Shown here in pieces: positions 48,520-57,509 of a stretch of DNA of 64,000 nt. The position numbers were made by a program, and so were the translations under genes. The first letter of the stretch is position 1; every line of letters begins with the position of its first letter. Source of the stretch: Actinomycetota bacterium (GTDB lineage Bacteria > Actinomycetota > Acidimicrobiia > Acidimicrobiales > Palsa-688); NCBI GenBank assembly GCA_021323695.1, contig JAJPKN010000068.1:124001-188000 (forward strand), in the 5' to 3' direction. The notes under the pieces were generated by a model that was given only the letters and a program-made list of their open reading frames with translations, was not told where the DNA came from and ran no database searches.

Positions 48520-48663
48520 CCGGCGGGGCAGCACAACAATCCCAGTTACTAGCCCGACAAGGAGGCTGACATATCGACCCAGCCAGACAGGCACAGTTGG
48601 TCACAACACAGCACAGCAAAACTCAAGTCCAACCCAAACAAAAGAGCGGATAAGGAGCTGTCT

Positions 48664-50070
48664 ATGATGAGCTATGACCGGTTGGGCACGAGCCACAAGG
48701 GCCGTGCCTTGCTGCGGAAGGTGCTGAGCGGGGTGTCTGCCACCGCGCTTTCCGCTTCACTAGCAGTCGTGGTGGTCCCAGGCCTGAGCACGCCCGCCGG
48801 TGCCGCGTCGAGCGGCGGGTGGAGGACCAACACCACCTCCTACTGCAAGTCCGGTGCCACCCCCATCACCTTTTGGGGCTGGGTGCCTGGCATCTACCGG
48901 GTGGTCGACCTGTTCAACGAGACCCACCCGAGCATCTGCGTGGACTACGTGACCAAGGTGGGCGGCTCAGGCGAGTACATACCGCTGCTCAACGCCCTGA
49001 AGGCCCACTCCGGGGCGCCGGACGTGGCCGAGATCGAGTTCGACGTCCTGCCGGAGTTCGAGACCCTTCACTACACGGTTGACTTGGCCCAGTACGGCGC
49101 CACCAAGTACAAGAACGACTTCGTCAACTGGGCCTGGGACGAAGTCAGCCAGGCCGGCCACGTCTGGGCCATGCCCGACGACGGAGGGTCCATGGGCCTG
49201 CTCTACAACGACACGCTGCTCAGGCAGTACGGCATCACCTCGCCCCCGGCGACCTGGGCCCAGTACGCGGCCGACGCCATCAAGGTCCACAAGGCCAACC
49301 CGAAGGTCTTCTTCGGGGACTTCGCTGCGGGTGACGGCCAATGGGTGCTGGCGCTCATGCAGCAGGCCGGGGCATGGCCCTTCGTGTGGAACGGCGGGGC
49401 CGACGTCACCATCAACTTCACTGGCCCAAAGCAGATGGCCTTTGCCAACTTCTGGCAGAGGCTGATCAGCTCCGGGGCCATCGACCACGCCAATGACCCC
49501 TTCACGAGCAGCAGCCCGTTCTTCGAGGGCCTCAACAGCGGCCTGTACCTGACCTGGCCGACCTCGGCGTGGGGCCCTTCGTACTTCGCCAGCTACGTCA
49601 CCAGCAAGTCCGCCGGCGACTGGGTCCAGGGGCCACTGCCGGGCAGCGCCACCTCCTCGGGCAACTGGGGCGGGTCCACCTACCCCGTGTTCACCGAAAG
49701 TGCCCACCCGGCCCAGGCTGCCACCTTCGTGGAGTGGCTGTGCGCGTCGCCGGCCGCCTGGAAGATCGAGATCACTCCTCCCTCGCTTCTCTTCCCCAAC
49801 TTCAAGCCGGCGTTGTCCGACCCCACCCTGCTCAAGATGACGATCCCCATGCTGAAAGGTGGCAGCTCGTTGTTCGCCGCCCCGGCCAAGTCGGCCCCCC
49901 GGATCCCCACCATCAGCTGGCCGCCGTTCATGACCTACTACCTCAACAGCACGACCGCCTGGGCGTCAAAGTTCTTCGCCGGTAAGCAAACCCTGCCTCA
50001 GTACTTCCAGTTCCTGCAGAGCACGATGGTCAAGTACGCCAAGAGCCAGGGGTTCATTGTCCACACCTAA
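48664..50070 (+). CDS. Sugar ABC transporter solute-binding protein (family 1)
   Basis: Secreted binding protein for an oligosaccharide, probably arabinose-containing. A Sec signal peptide (KVLSGVSATALSASLAVVVVPGLSTPAGAAS) has no lipobox Cys. ITFWGWVPGIYRVVDLFNETHPSICVDY, GAPDVAEIEFDVLPEF and GGSMGLLYNDTLLRQYGI are family 1 features. AAGGAG at 48652-48657 lies 6 nt before ATG 48664. The 144-nt leader is AT-rich for this genome. Two permease genes follow with overlapping ends. Confidence 0.92.
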   Translation: MMSYDRLGTSHKGRALLRKVLSGVSATALSASLAVVVVPGLSTPAGAASSGGWRTNTTSYCKSGATPITFWGWVPGIYRVVDLFNETHPSICVDYVTKVGGSGEYIPLLNALKAHSGAPDVAEIEFDVLPEFETLHYTVDLAQYGATKYKNDFVNWAWDEVSQAGHVWAMPDDGGSMGLLYNDTLLRQYGITSPPATWAQYAADAIKVHKANPKVFFGDFAAGDGQWVLALMQQAGAWPFVWNGGADVTINFTGPKQMAFANFWQRLISSGAIDHANDPFTSSSPFFEGLNSGLYLTWPTSAWGPSYFASYVTSKSAGDWVQGPLPGSATSSGNWGGSTYPVFTESAHPAQAATFVEWLCASPAAWKIEITPPSLLFPNFKPALSDPTLLKMTIPMLKGGSSLFAAPAKSAPRIPTISWPPFMTYYLNSTTAWASKFFAGKQTLPQYFQFLQSTMVKYAKSQGFIVHT

Positions 50071-51070
50071 GCGTGCAGTGCCACGCTGGGCCGGGCCGCC
50101 GGACGCCCTGCCCAGCGTGGCCGGTGGCGGCGACGGCCAGCGGCAGGAGGCAGCGCCACTGGCCGTCGCGGCGCGCCGGGCCACGGGCCGGCGCAGTTTC
50201 AGCACGCGGCGGGACCGGCGGGGCATCGTCTTCGTCCTACCGTTCTTCGTGCTGTTCTTCATGTTCCTGGTGGTGCCGCTGGCTTACTCGGTGTACACCA
50301 GCTTCTTCACCACCAGGATGATCGGTGGCACAGTGTTCACAGGGCTCTCCAACTACACCCAGGCCCTGGGGGACGGTGCGTTCTGGACCGGGATGGGGCG
50401 TACCATGCTCTTTGCCGCCATCCAGGTACCGATCATGATCGTGATCGCCACCTTCTTCGCGACGATGTTCGACCTTGGCGTTGCCCGCTTCGGCGGGGGC
50501 TTCCGCGCGGTGTTCTTCCTGCCCTTCGCGGTGCCCGGCGTGGTGGCGACGGCCATGTGGGGCTCCATGCTCCAGACCAGGGTGGGAGTGTTCGTGCGCA
50601 TATTCGAGGACCTGGGGCTCCCAGACCCGAACTTCTTCGGGCCGGGCCACCTGCTCGGCGTGATCGTGGTGATCGCCATTTGGGAATGGACCGGCTTTAC
50701 GGTGATCCTTTTGTACACCGCCCTCAAGTCCGTCCCCCGCGACGTGGTCGAGTCCGCCATAGTGGACGGGGCCCGGCTGGGCCGCATCGTCACGCGCATC
50801 AAGCTGCCGATCATCCGCCCAGCGATCATCCTGGTAGTCATCATCAACGTGATCGGGGCCTTGCAGTTGTTCACCGAGCCCTACCTGCTCTCGCCGATGG
50901 CCCCCAACATCTCAGCCAACTACACACCTACGGTCTACATGTACAACGTGGCGTTCTCCGCCCAGTACTACGACTTGGCTGCTGCCATTGCCGTGGTGCT
51001 GGCTTTCATAATCATCCTCATCTCGGCGGGGTTCCTGCTCACGCAGCGCCGGAAAGGGGCAATAGTATGA
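50057..51070 (+). CDS. Sugar ABC transporter permease (MalF/UgpA type)
   Basis: Membrane subunit with about six segments; the EAA loop is in ESAIVDGARLGRIVTRIKLPIIRP, where the cytoplasmic ATPase docks. The N-terminal 55 residues are an Arg/Gly/Ala-rich cytoplasmic tail. TTG 50057 has AGGGG 4 nt upstream and overlaps the binding-protein gene; GTG 50078 is an alternative. 337 aa. Confidence 0.9.
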   Translation: MSTPKRAVPRWAGPPDALPSVAGGGDGQRQEAAPLAVAARRATGRRSFSTRRDRRGIVFVLPFFVLFFMFLVVPLAYSVYTSFFTTRMIGGTVFTGLSNYTQALGDGAFWTGMGRTMLFAAIQVPIMIVIATFFATMFDLGVARFGGGFRAVFFLPFAVPGVVATAMWGSMLQTRVGVFVRIFEDLGLPDPNFFGPGHLLGVIVVIAIWEWTGFTVILLYTALKSVPRDVVESAIVDGARLGRIVTRIKLPIIRPAIILVVIINVIGALQLFTEPYLLSPMAPNISANYTPTVYMYNVAFSAQYYDLAAAIAVVLAFIIILISAGFLLTQRRKGAIV

Positions 51071-52014
51071 GCACGGTGGCAGCTCCCGCGGGGCCGGCCC
51101 CGGCGGGGCCCAAGCGCAGGTTGCCGGCCGGGGGCGACGGGGTGCCTTTGCGGCTTTACGGGGCCAGCCGCCGTACCGTGAACCTGGTCACGATAGCCTG
51201 TGGGCTGTTCGCGGTGTTCACGCTGGTCCCCATCTGGTGGATCTTCGTCTCCTCCACCAAGACGGTGAACAATTTCAACTCCACGTTCGGGTTCTGGTTC
51301 TCCCGGCCCTTCGTGCTGTGGTCCAACCTGAAGGAGGTGTTCTCCAACCGCGAGTCGGGTTCGTTCCTCCAGTGGCTGGCCAACACCGCCATATACGCGA
51401 GCATCGGGGGCGTCGGGGGCACAGTGCTGTCGGCAATGGCCGGCTATGGCTTCGCCCGCTTCAACTTCCGGGGCAGGAACGTCCTTTTCCTGTTCATCAT
51501 GGGCTCGCTGCTAATACCGATCGTGGCGTTCGCGGTGCCGCTGTACTTGGTCTATGCCAAGTTCCACATGAACAGCACCATGCCCGGCATCTTCATCCCC
51601 TTCATGATCAGCCCGGTCAGCGTGTACCTCATGCGGGTGTACGCCGGGGGCTCGGTGCCTCGGGAGCTGATCGACGCCGCCCGCATCGATGGGGCAGGGG
51701 AGGCCCGGATCTTCCTGCGCATCGCCACGCCCCTGATGGTGCCGGCCCTGGTCACGGTGTTCATGCTGAACGTGGTCAGTGCCTGGAACAACTACTTCCT
51801 GCCCTTCATCGTGAACAACAGCGCCAAGCTGTACACCCTCACCCAGGGCCTGCAGGTGTGGTTCTGGCACACCAACATCCCCGGGAGCACGGAGAACTTC
51901 ACCGTGATCACGATCGCCGCCGGGATGATCAGCATCCTCCCGCTGCTCACGATGTTCATAGTCCTGCAGCGGTACTGGCGTGGGGGGCTGCTGCTGGGCA
52001 GCCTGACCGGTTAG
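51067..52014 (+). CDS. Sugar ABC transporter permease (MalG/UgpE type)
   Basis: Second permease: six hydrophobic segments and the EAA loop PRELIDAARIDGAGEARIFLRIATPLMVPAL. ATG 51067 overlaps the previous stop (ATGA). 315 aa. No ATPase gene follows. Confidence 0.93.
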   Translation: MSTVAAPAGPAPAGPKRRLPAGGDGVPLRLYGASRRTVNLVTIACGLFAVFTLVPIWWIFVSSTKTVNNFNSTFGFWFSRPFVLWSNLKEVFSNRESGSFLQWLANTAIYASIGGVGGTVLSAMAGYGFARFNFRGRNVLFLFIMGSLLIPIVAFAVPLYLVYAKFHMNSTMPGIFIPFMISPVSVYLMRVYAGGSVPRELIDAARIDGAGEARIFLRIATPLMVPALVTVFMLNVVSAWNNYFLPFIVNNSAKLYTLTQGLQVWFWHTNIPGSTENFTVITIAAGMISILPLLTMFIVLQRYWRGGLLLGSLTG

Positions 52015-52117
52015 TGTTGCGCTCGGTGGTTGGCGGTCAAGCCGTTCGCGGGGGCCAGCGCGCCCGAAGGTGGGCAGGGTGCCAGCCCGGGCGTTGTCAG
52101 TGGGAGGTCGTCTGGAG

Positions 52118-54055
52118 ATGACAAGCGTGAGGACAGGGGGCGCGGCGGTTGGCGGGCCGGTCGAGCCGGGTGCCGCGGCGGCCGTGGCCCTGCGGCCGCT
52201 CGGGGGAGAGGAGGTCGAGCTCAGCGGAGGGTTTTGGGGCCAGCGCCAGCTGCTCAACCGGGAAGTGACCATCCCTCACGGCATAGCCATGCTGGAAGAG
52301 CGGGGCAACATCGAGAACCTGCGTGCCGCGGCCGGCCAGGCCAAGGGGGAGTACCACGAGCCGAAGTTCATGGACTCAGACGTGTACAAGGTACTGGAGG
52401 CGGTGGCCTGGGAGCGCCGGCGGGGCCGGGAGCCCGACCAGGAGCGGTTCTTTTCCACCACTGCTGGGTTGCTGGCCGCCGCCCAGATGCCCGATGGGTA
52501 CCTGAACTCCTACTTCCAGGTAGCCGAGCCGGAGGGGCGCTTCCGCGACCCGGCTATGGGCCATGAGCTGTACTGCGCCGGGCACCTCATGCAGGCCGCG
52601 GTGGCCGAGGCGCGCAGCGTGCCCAAGGTTGGTGGCCCGCTCGAGCGGGGCCTGCTGGGCCCGGTGGCAGGCCGCCTGGCGCGCTGCGTGGCGACGGCGA
52701 TGAGGGACAGGCCAGGCTTCGTCCCCGGGCACCCTGAGGTGGAGATGGCGCTGGTGGAGATGTACCGGCTGAGCGGCACCCGGAGGTGGCTGGGCCTGGC
52801 CAAGCAGCTGGTGGGCCGGCGGGGCCGGGGCCGCCTGGAATGGGGGTCGTTCGGGCCCGACTACTTCCAAGACGACATCGAGCTGGAGAAGGCCCAGGAG
52901 GTGAGGGGCCATGCGGTGCGGGCCCTGTACCTGCTGTGCGGGGCTACCGACCTGTACATGGAGACGGGCCGCAAGGAGCTCCTGGCCTCCTGCCTGGCCC
53001 AATGGGACGACATGGTGGCAGCCAAGACCTACCTGACCGGAGGGGTCGGGGCGCGCCACGAGGGGGAAGCCTTCGGGGCCGCCTTCGAGCTGCCCGCCGA
53101 GGGCGCCTACTGCGAGACCTGTGCGGCTGTGGCGAGCATCATGTGGAACTGGCGGATGCTGCTGGCCACGGGCGAGGCCCGCTTTGCCGAGCTACTGGAG
53201 CGCACGCTGTACAACGGGTTCCTGGCCGGTTGGGGCCTTGACGGCCGCTCGTTCTTCTATGTGAACCCGCTGCGGAGCCGAGGTGGGGCCGGCCGCCAGC
53301 CCTGGTACCGGTGCGCCTGCTGCCCGCCGAACGTGATGCGCCTGGTTGCCAGCCTGCAGCACTACGTCGCCACTCGCACGGCTGAGGGGCTCCAGCTGCA
53401 CCAGCTCATGGCTTGCTCGTTCCGCCTGGCGCTGGCCGGGGGCAGCCTGGCTGGCCGGGTGGAGACCGCTTACCCCTACGAGGGCGAGCTGCGGGTGGTA
53501 CTGGACGACGCCCCGCCCGCCCCCACGGACCTGGCCCTCAGGGTGCCGTCCTGGGCGAAGGACGTCCAAGCCCGGGCCAACGGGCGCCCGGTGCCGGCCG
53601 AGCCCGCCGCCGACGGCTACCTGCACGTGCGCCGGCAATGGCAGCCGGGTGATGAACTGGCCTTGAGCTTCGGCCTGAGCGTCCGAGTGACCCGGGCCGA
53701 CCCCCGCATAGAGGACGCCACCGGTTGCGTGGCCTTCGAGAGGGGGCCGCTGGTCTACTGCTTCGAGCAGCCCGGCCCGGCCGCCCCGTCCCTGGAGGGG
53801 GTGGCGGTACCCACCCAGCCGGGGGACGTGGCCGAGCGGCACGGCCAGGTCGGGCCCGAGCCCACCGTGGAGCTGGTGTGCCGCGCCCGCCGGTGGGGCA
53901 CGGGGCCCAGCGGGCAGCGCTGGCCGTACTACGAGACCCAGCCGTGGCTTGGCACCGGTCCCGACGGCTTCGAAGTGGTAGCCATCCCCTACTACACGTG
54001 GGCGAACCGGGGCCCGTCACAGATGCGTGCCTGGGTACCGGAGGTGGCCGGTTGA
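52118..54055 (+). CDS. Beta-L-arabinofuranosidase, GH127 family
   Basis: Expected to cleave beta-L-arabinofuranosides, as found on plant hydroxyproline-rich glycoproteins. The Bifidobacterium HypBA1 active-site set is conserved: acid/base E317 (HEGEAFG), zinc ligands E333 and C335 (YCETCA), and C401 (nucleophile) and C402 in RCACCPPN. No signal peptide. 645 aa. ATG 52118 has GGGAGG 10 nt upstream. It lies between the two ABC systems. Confidence 0.92.
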   Translation: MTSVRTGGAAVGGPVEPGAAAAVALRPLGGEEVELSGGFWGQRQLLNREVTIPHGIAMLEERGNIENLRAAAGQAKGEYHEPKFMDSDVYKVLEAVAWERRRGREPDQERFFSTTAGLLAAAQMPDGYLNSYFQVAEPEGRFRDPAMGHELYCAGHLMQAAVAEARSVPKVGGPLERGLLGPVAGRLARCVATAMRDRPGFVPGHPEVEMALVEMYRLSGTRRWLGLAKQLVGRRGRGRLEWGSFGPDYFQDDIELEKAQEVRGHAVRALYLLCGATDLYMETGRKELLASCLAQWDDMVAAKTYLTGGVGARHEGEAFGAAFELPAEGAYCETCAAVASIMWNWRMLLATGEARFAELLERTLYNGFLAGWGLDGRSFFYVNPLRSRGGAGRQPWYRCACCPPNVMRLVASLQHYVATRTAEGLQLHQLMACSFRLALAGGSLAGRVETAYPYEGELRVVLDDAPPAPTDLALRVPSWAKDVQARANGRPVPAEPAADGYLHVRRQWQPGDELALSFGLSVRVTRADPRIEDATGCVAFERGPLVYCFEQPGPAAPSLEGVAVPTQPGDVAERHGQVGPEPTVELVCRARRWGTGPSGQRWPYYETQPWLGTGPDGFEVVAIPYYTWANRGPSQMRAWVPEVAG

Positions 54056-54165
54056 GCCGGCTGCTGCCTCTTGGCGCAGCCCGCCTGAGCGGGTGCCTGG
54101 GCCGGTCAGGCAAGGGCGGCCCCCCGGCTGCTTACGGGCCCCCGGGGCCCGCGGGGAAGGCCTGC

Positions 54166-54194
54166 TTGACCAGGGAGGAGCTACTGGTTACTGT
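54166..54194 (+). promoter_or_regulatory. Sigma-70-type promoter for the second ABC system
   Basis: TTGACC (54166-54171), 17-bp spacer, TACTGT (54189-54194), the best -35/-10 pair in the window. The start point would fall inside operator C. Confidence 0.7.
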
Positions 54195-54196
54195 AG

Positions 54197-54211
54197 AGGC
54201 AAAGGTTTTCC
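54197..54211. promoter_or_regulatory. Candidate LacI-type operator C
   Basis: AGGCAAAGGTTTTCC; its reverse complement, GGAAAACCTTTGCCT, matches operator B at 13 of 15 positions. It begins 2 nt after the -10 box, a classic repression position. Confidence 0.65.
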
Positions 54212-54337
54212 TTGGCTGTGCCAGCAGGGCCAACCCGTACAACGCGCCTGGCTGCGGGGCTGAGCGCGCCGCCCAGGCGTCCGACCAGCAAGCAACCATG
54301 CTCCATGCGAGCAGGACAACAGGAGGGGATGAACGTC

Positions 54338-55687
54338 ATGACAGTGACCCACCCAGCGAGGCGCAGGTGGCCGAAGGTGGTCATCGCCGCCGTCACGGCC
54401 TATATCACTGCAGTACCAGCCCTGGCGGTCAGCGCCGGCGCGGGCACCGCCAGCGCGGCGACGTCCGGCTTCGGCGTGAACGCCACGGGGACGGTCCAGT
54501 TCTGGAACCGGGCCGCCACCTGCCAGGCCAATTTGTGCAAGGTGCTGGTGGACGAGTTCAACGCCACCCACAAGGGCTTGAAGGTAGTGCTGTCCTTGAC
54601 GACGCCCAACGAGGCGGTCGCCAAGCTGTCCACTGCCATCCGGGCAGGTGCGGTGCCCGACGTGGTCGGGCTGAACGACATCAACGTGCCGGTCTTCTCC
54701 CGGGAGGGCGCGCTGATGGACCTGACCCCCTATGTGAACGCCTTGCCCTACAAGAGGTACCTGAGCCCGGGGCACCTGGCCTTGGCCGAGTACAACGGCC
54801 GCTACTACGGGGTACCGTACCTGGCCGACCTCTCGGTGCTGTGGTATAACAAGAAGCTCTTCGCCCAAGCCGGGCTCAACCCCAACCAGCCACCCACCAG
54901 TTTCGCGTCCATCCTGGCCGACGCCAAGAAGATCCAAGCACTGGGGCACGGGGTCTATGGCTTTTCCTTCGCCGGGGACTGCCAGGGCTGCCTGGGGTTC
55001 GTGATGCAGCCGGACCTGTGGGCCGTGGGGGACAACCTGATAGAGGGGCCCATCGGGCACCAGAAGGTCAACATCGTGGGCAATGGCCCGTTGCGCCAGC
55101 TCCTCCAGCTGTACCGGGACATCTGGGCGGACAAGCTCGCCCCGGCCAATGACCAGACCGACAACGGCTCGACGTGGGGGGCAGACTTCGAGGCCGGCAA
55201 GATCGGGATCCTGCCGGGGGCCTACGGCTTCCTCCCTGGGATCCAAAAGGCAGGCATGCTCGCCGACACGGGCATTGCGCCCCTTCCTGGCCCCAACGGG
55301 GGGTACTCGACCTTCGACGGTGGGGACGACTTCATCATCCCCAAGGGGGCCAAGAACCCCTCAGGCGCGTGGGAGTTCATCACCTGGGTACTGCAAAAGG
55401 CGCAGCAGCTCATCTACCCCAGCCACGGGTACACGCCGGTGCGTACCGACATCCTGACCCCTTCGTACTACAAGGCCAACCCTTACAACGCGGTGGCTCT
55501 GAAAGCTCTGGCCAGGGGCTCGGCGCCGGTCACCACCATCTACAACGCGGCCTTCAACGCCCCGGGCTCCCCGTGGTACCAAATGTTCAGCCAGGCCGTC
55601 TACAAGGGGGACATAACGGGAGCCCTGCAGACCGGCCAGAGCGGGTTCGAAGCTGTCGCTCGCCAAGCCGGCGACCTGGCCAGCTGA
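54338..55687 (+). CDS. Sugar ABC transporter solute-binding protein (family 1)
   Basis: Second secreted binding protein. Signal peptide RRRWPKVVIAAVTAYITAVPALAVSAGAGTASAA; then GTVQFWNRAATCQANLCKVLVDEFNATHKGLKV and VPDVVGLNDINVPVFSREGALMDLTPYV. ATG 54338 is chosen because AGGAGGGG at 54321-54328 sits 9 nt upstream; ATG 54329 would be only 2 nt from it. 449 aa. Two permease genes follow. Confidence 0.92.
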   Translation: MTVTHPARRRWPKVVIAAVTAYITAVPALAVSAGAGTASAATSGFGVNATGTVQFWNRAATCQANLCKVLVDEFNATHKGLKVVLSLTTPNEAVAKLSTAIRAGAVPDVVGLNDINVPVFSREGALMDLTPYVNALPYKRYLSPGHLALAEYNGRYYGVPYLADLSVLWYNKKLFAQAGLNPNQPPTSFASILADAKKIQALGHGVYGFSFAGDCQGCLGFVMQPDLWAVGDNLIEGPIGHQKVNIVGNGPLRQLLQLYRDIWADKLAPANDQTDNGSTWGADFEAGKIGILPGAYGFLPGIQKAGMLADTGIAPLPGPNGGYSTFDGGDDFIIPKGAKNPSGAWEFITWVLQKAQQLIYPSHGYTPVRTDILTPSYYKANPYNAVALKALARGSAPVTTIYNAAFNAPGSPWYQMFSQAVYKGDITGALQTGQSGFEAVARQAGDLAS

Positions 55688-55719
55688 GGGCCCGGCCAGC
55701 AAGCCAGCGCTGAACTGGG

Positions 55720-56658
55720 GTGCTCCGCCTGGGTGGCAGCGTGGCACAGGAGGTGAAAGAGCGCGCCCAGTTGGTGCCATCTAGGCGCAGCCCCCAGCAG
55801 CGCGCCGCCGCCAGGACCGGGGCATGGCTGACTGCCCCGGCCCTGGTGCTGGTGGCGACCTTCGTCCTGTTCCCCCTCGGCTTTGCCATCTACATATCGT
55901 TGACGGACTGGCCCCTGGTGGGGCCGTACCATTTCGTCGGGTTCACCAACTACGCCAACGCGTTCCACGACCCGCAGTTCGTCCACGCCATCTTGTTCAC
56001 CCTGACTTACACGGGCATAGTCACCGGCCCTATCTTCGTGGTGGGCTACGGCCTGGCTGTGCTGGTGAGGTCGAACCGTCCCGGGGCGAAGTTCTTCCGC
56101 ACGGTGTTCTTCCTGCCTTTTGTGGTCGGCCTGACCACGGTGTCGTACATGTTCAGCCTCGAGCTGCAGCCGAGCTCGGGCGGGGTGGACTTCGTGCTGT
56201 CCAAGCTGGGGCTGGTCTCCGCGTCGCAGGCCTGGACGGTCAACTACGGCCCAGCCTTGCTGGCGATATCGGTCATCGTGGTCTGGTTCGCGTCCGGTCT
56301 CACGATGCTGGTCCTGATGGGTGGCATGCAGGCGGTCCCCGACGAGCTCTACGAGGCCGCCGACGCGGACGGGGCCAGTTGGTGGGACAAGGAGAGGCTG
56401 ATCACGCTGCCGCTCATTCGCCGGCCCATCGCCCTCAGCCTGATCATTTCTGTGATCGGGTCCTTCCTGGCCTTCAACCAGTTCTTCATCTTGGTGCAGA
56501 ACAACTCCAGCCTGGAGACCGTCGTGGAGTGGGTGTACCAGACTGCTTTCAACCAGTACCACCTGGCCTATGGGACGACCATGGCGGTGCTGCTCATGGT
56601 CGTTATCGCTGTCGTCAGCGCGGCCCAGTTCGTGCTGCTGCGGGAAAGGTCCAGGTGA
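55720..56658 (+). CDS. Sugar ABC transporter permease (MalF/UgpA type)
   Basis: Six-segment permease; the EAA loop is in DELYEAADADGASWWDKERLITLPLIRRP. GTG 55720 gives 312 aa; GTG 55741 and GTG 55753 are alternatives, the latter fused to an AGGAGG. Its stop overlaps the next ATG (TGATG). Confidence 0.9.
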   Translation: MLRLGGSVAQEVKERAQLVPSRRSPQQRAAARTGAWLTAPALVLVATFVLFPLGFAIYISLTDWPLVGPYHFVGFTNYANAFHDPQFVHAILFTLTYTGIVTGPIFVVGYGLAVLVRSNRPGAKFFRTVFFLPFVVGLTTVSYMFSLELQPSSGGVDFVLSKLGLVSASQAWTVNYGPALLAISVIVVWFASGLTMLVLMGGMQAVPDELYEAADADGASWWDKERLITLPLIRRPIALSLIISVIGSFLAFNQFFILVQNNSSLETVVEWVYQTAFNQYHLAYGTTMAVLLMVVIAVVSAAQFVLLRERSR

Positions 56659-57509
56659 TGGGGCGGCAGGCCCCGCCCAGGGGGCGAGGTTCCTACCTCT
56701 ACCTTGCCGCCGGCAGTGGCCTCGCCTTTGCCTTTGCCCTCCCGCTGCTGTGGGCAGTGGTCCGCTCGTTGGAGCCATCCGTCCTGGCCACTGCCGCGCC
56801 CCAGGCAGCTGACTTCACCCACATGACGGTGTCCAACTACACCGGGCTGCTCGGCCCGGCAGAGGACATCGGCCTGAACCTGGCCAACAGCGTGATAACC
56901 GCCCTGGGCACCGCAGCCCTCACGGTCGTGGCCTCGACCCTGGCGGGCTACGGCCTGTCGCGCTTTCGTTTCCGTGGGTCCGGGTTGGCCTTCGGGGCCA
57001 TCCTGGTCGCGCTCATGATCCCCTTCCAGGCGGTGCTGACGCCACTGTTCTTGGAGCTGCACTTCTTCCATCTGTTGAACAGCCTGCTCGGGCTGGTGCT
57101 GGTCTACAGCACCTTCAACCTGCCCTTCGGGGTGTTCGTGATGCGCAACACGTTCGCCGAGGTCCCCGACGAGCTGGCGGACTCGGCCCACGTAGACGGT
57201 GCCGGTCCCATGGCCACCTTGGTGCGGGTCCTGCGCCCGTTGGTGGTACCGGGCATGGCCACCACTGCCATCTACGCCTTTTTGTACTCCTGGAACGAGT
57301 TCTTGCAGGCGCTGACCTTCCTCACCAGCGACAACCTCTTCACGCTGCCGGTCAAGCTGTTCAATGTCGAGATCGCCACCTACGGCGCCGTCAACTTCGG
57401 CTACCTCTCCGCCGGGGTGGTGATCGCGATGGTCCCCTGCGTGGCCTTGTACGTCGCCTTGCAGCGCTACTACGTGCGGGGGCTCATCTCGGGCGCCCTG
57501 AAGGGCTGA
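56658..57509 (+). CDS. Sugar ABC transporter permease (MalG/UgpE type)
   Basis: Partner permease; the EAA loop is in DELADSAHVDGAGPMATLVRVLRPLVVPG. 283 aa. Its 3' end overlaps the convergent LacI gene by 40 bp. No ATPase gene in the cluster. Confidence 0.92.
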   Translation: MGRQAPPRGRGSYLYLAAGSGLAFAFALPLLWAVVRSLEPSVLATAAPQAADFTHMTVSNYTGLLGPAEDIGLNLANSVITALGTAALTVVASTLAGYGLSRFRFRGSGLAFGAILVALMIPFQAVLTPLFLELHFFHLLNSLLGLVLVYSTFNLPFGVFVMRNTFAEVPDELADSAHVDGAGPMATLVRVLRPLVVPGMATTAIYAFLYSWNEFLQALTFLTSDNLFTLPVKLFNVEIATYGAVNFGYLSAGVVIAMVPCVALYVALQRYYVRGLISGALKG

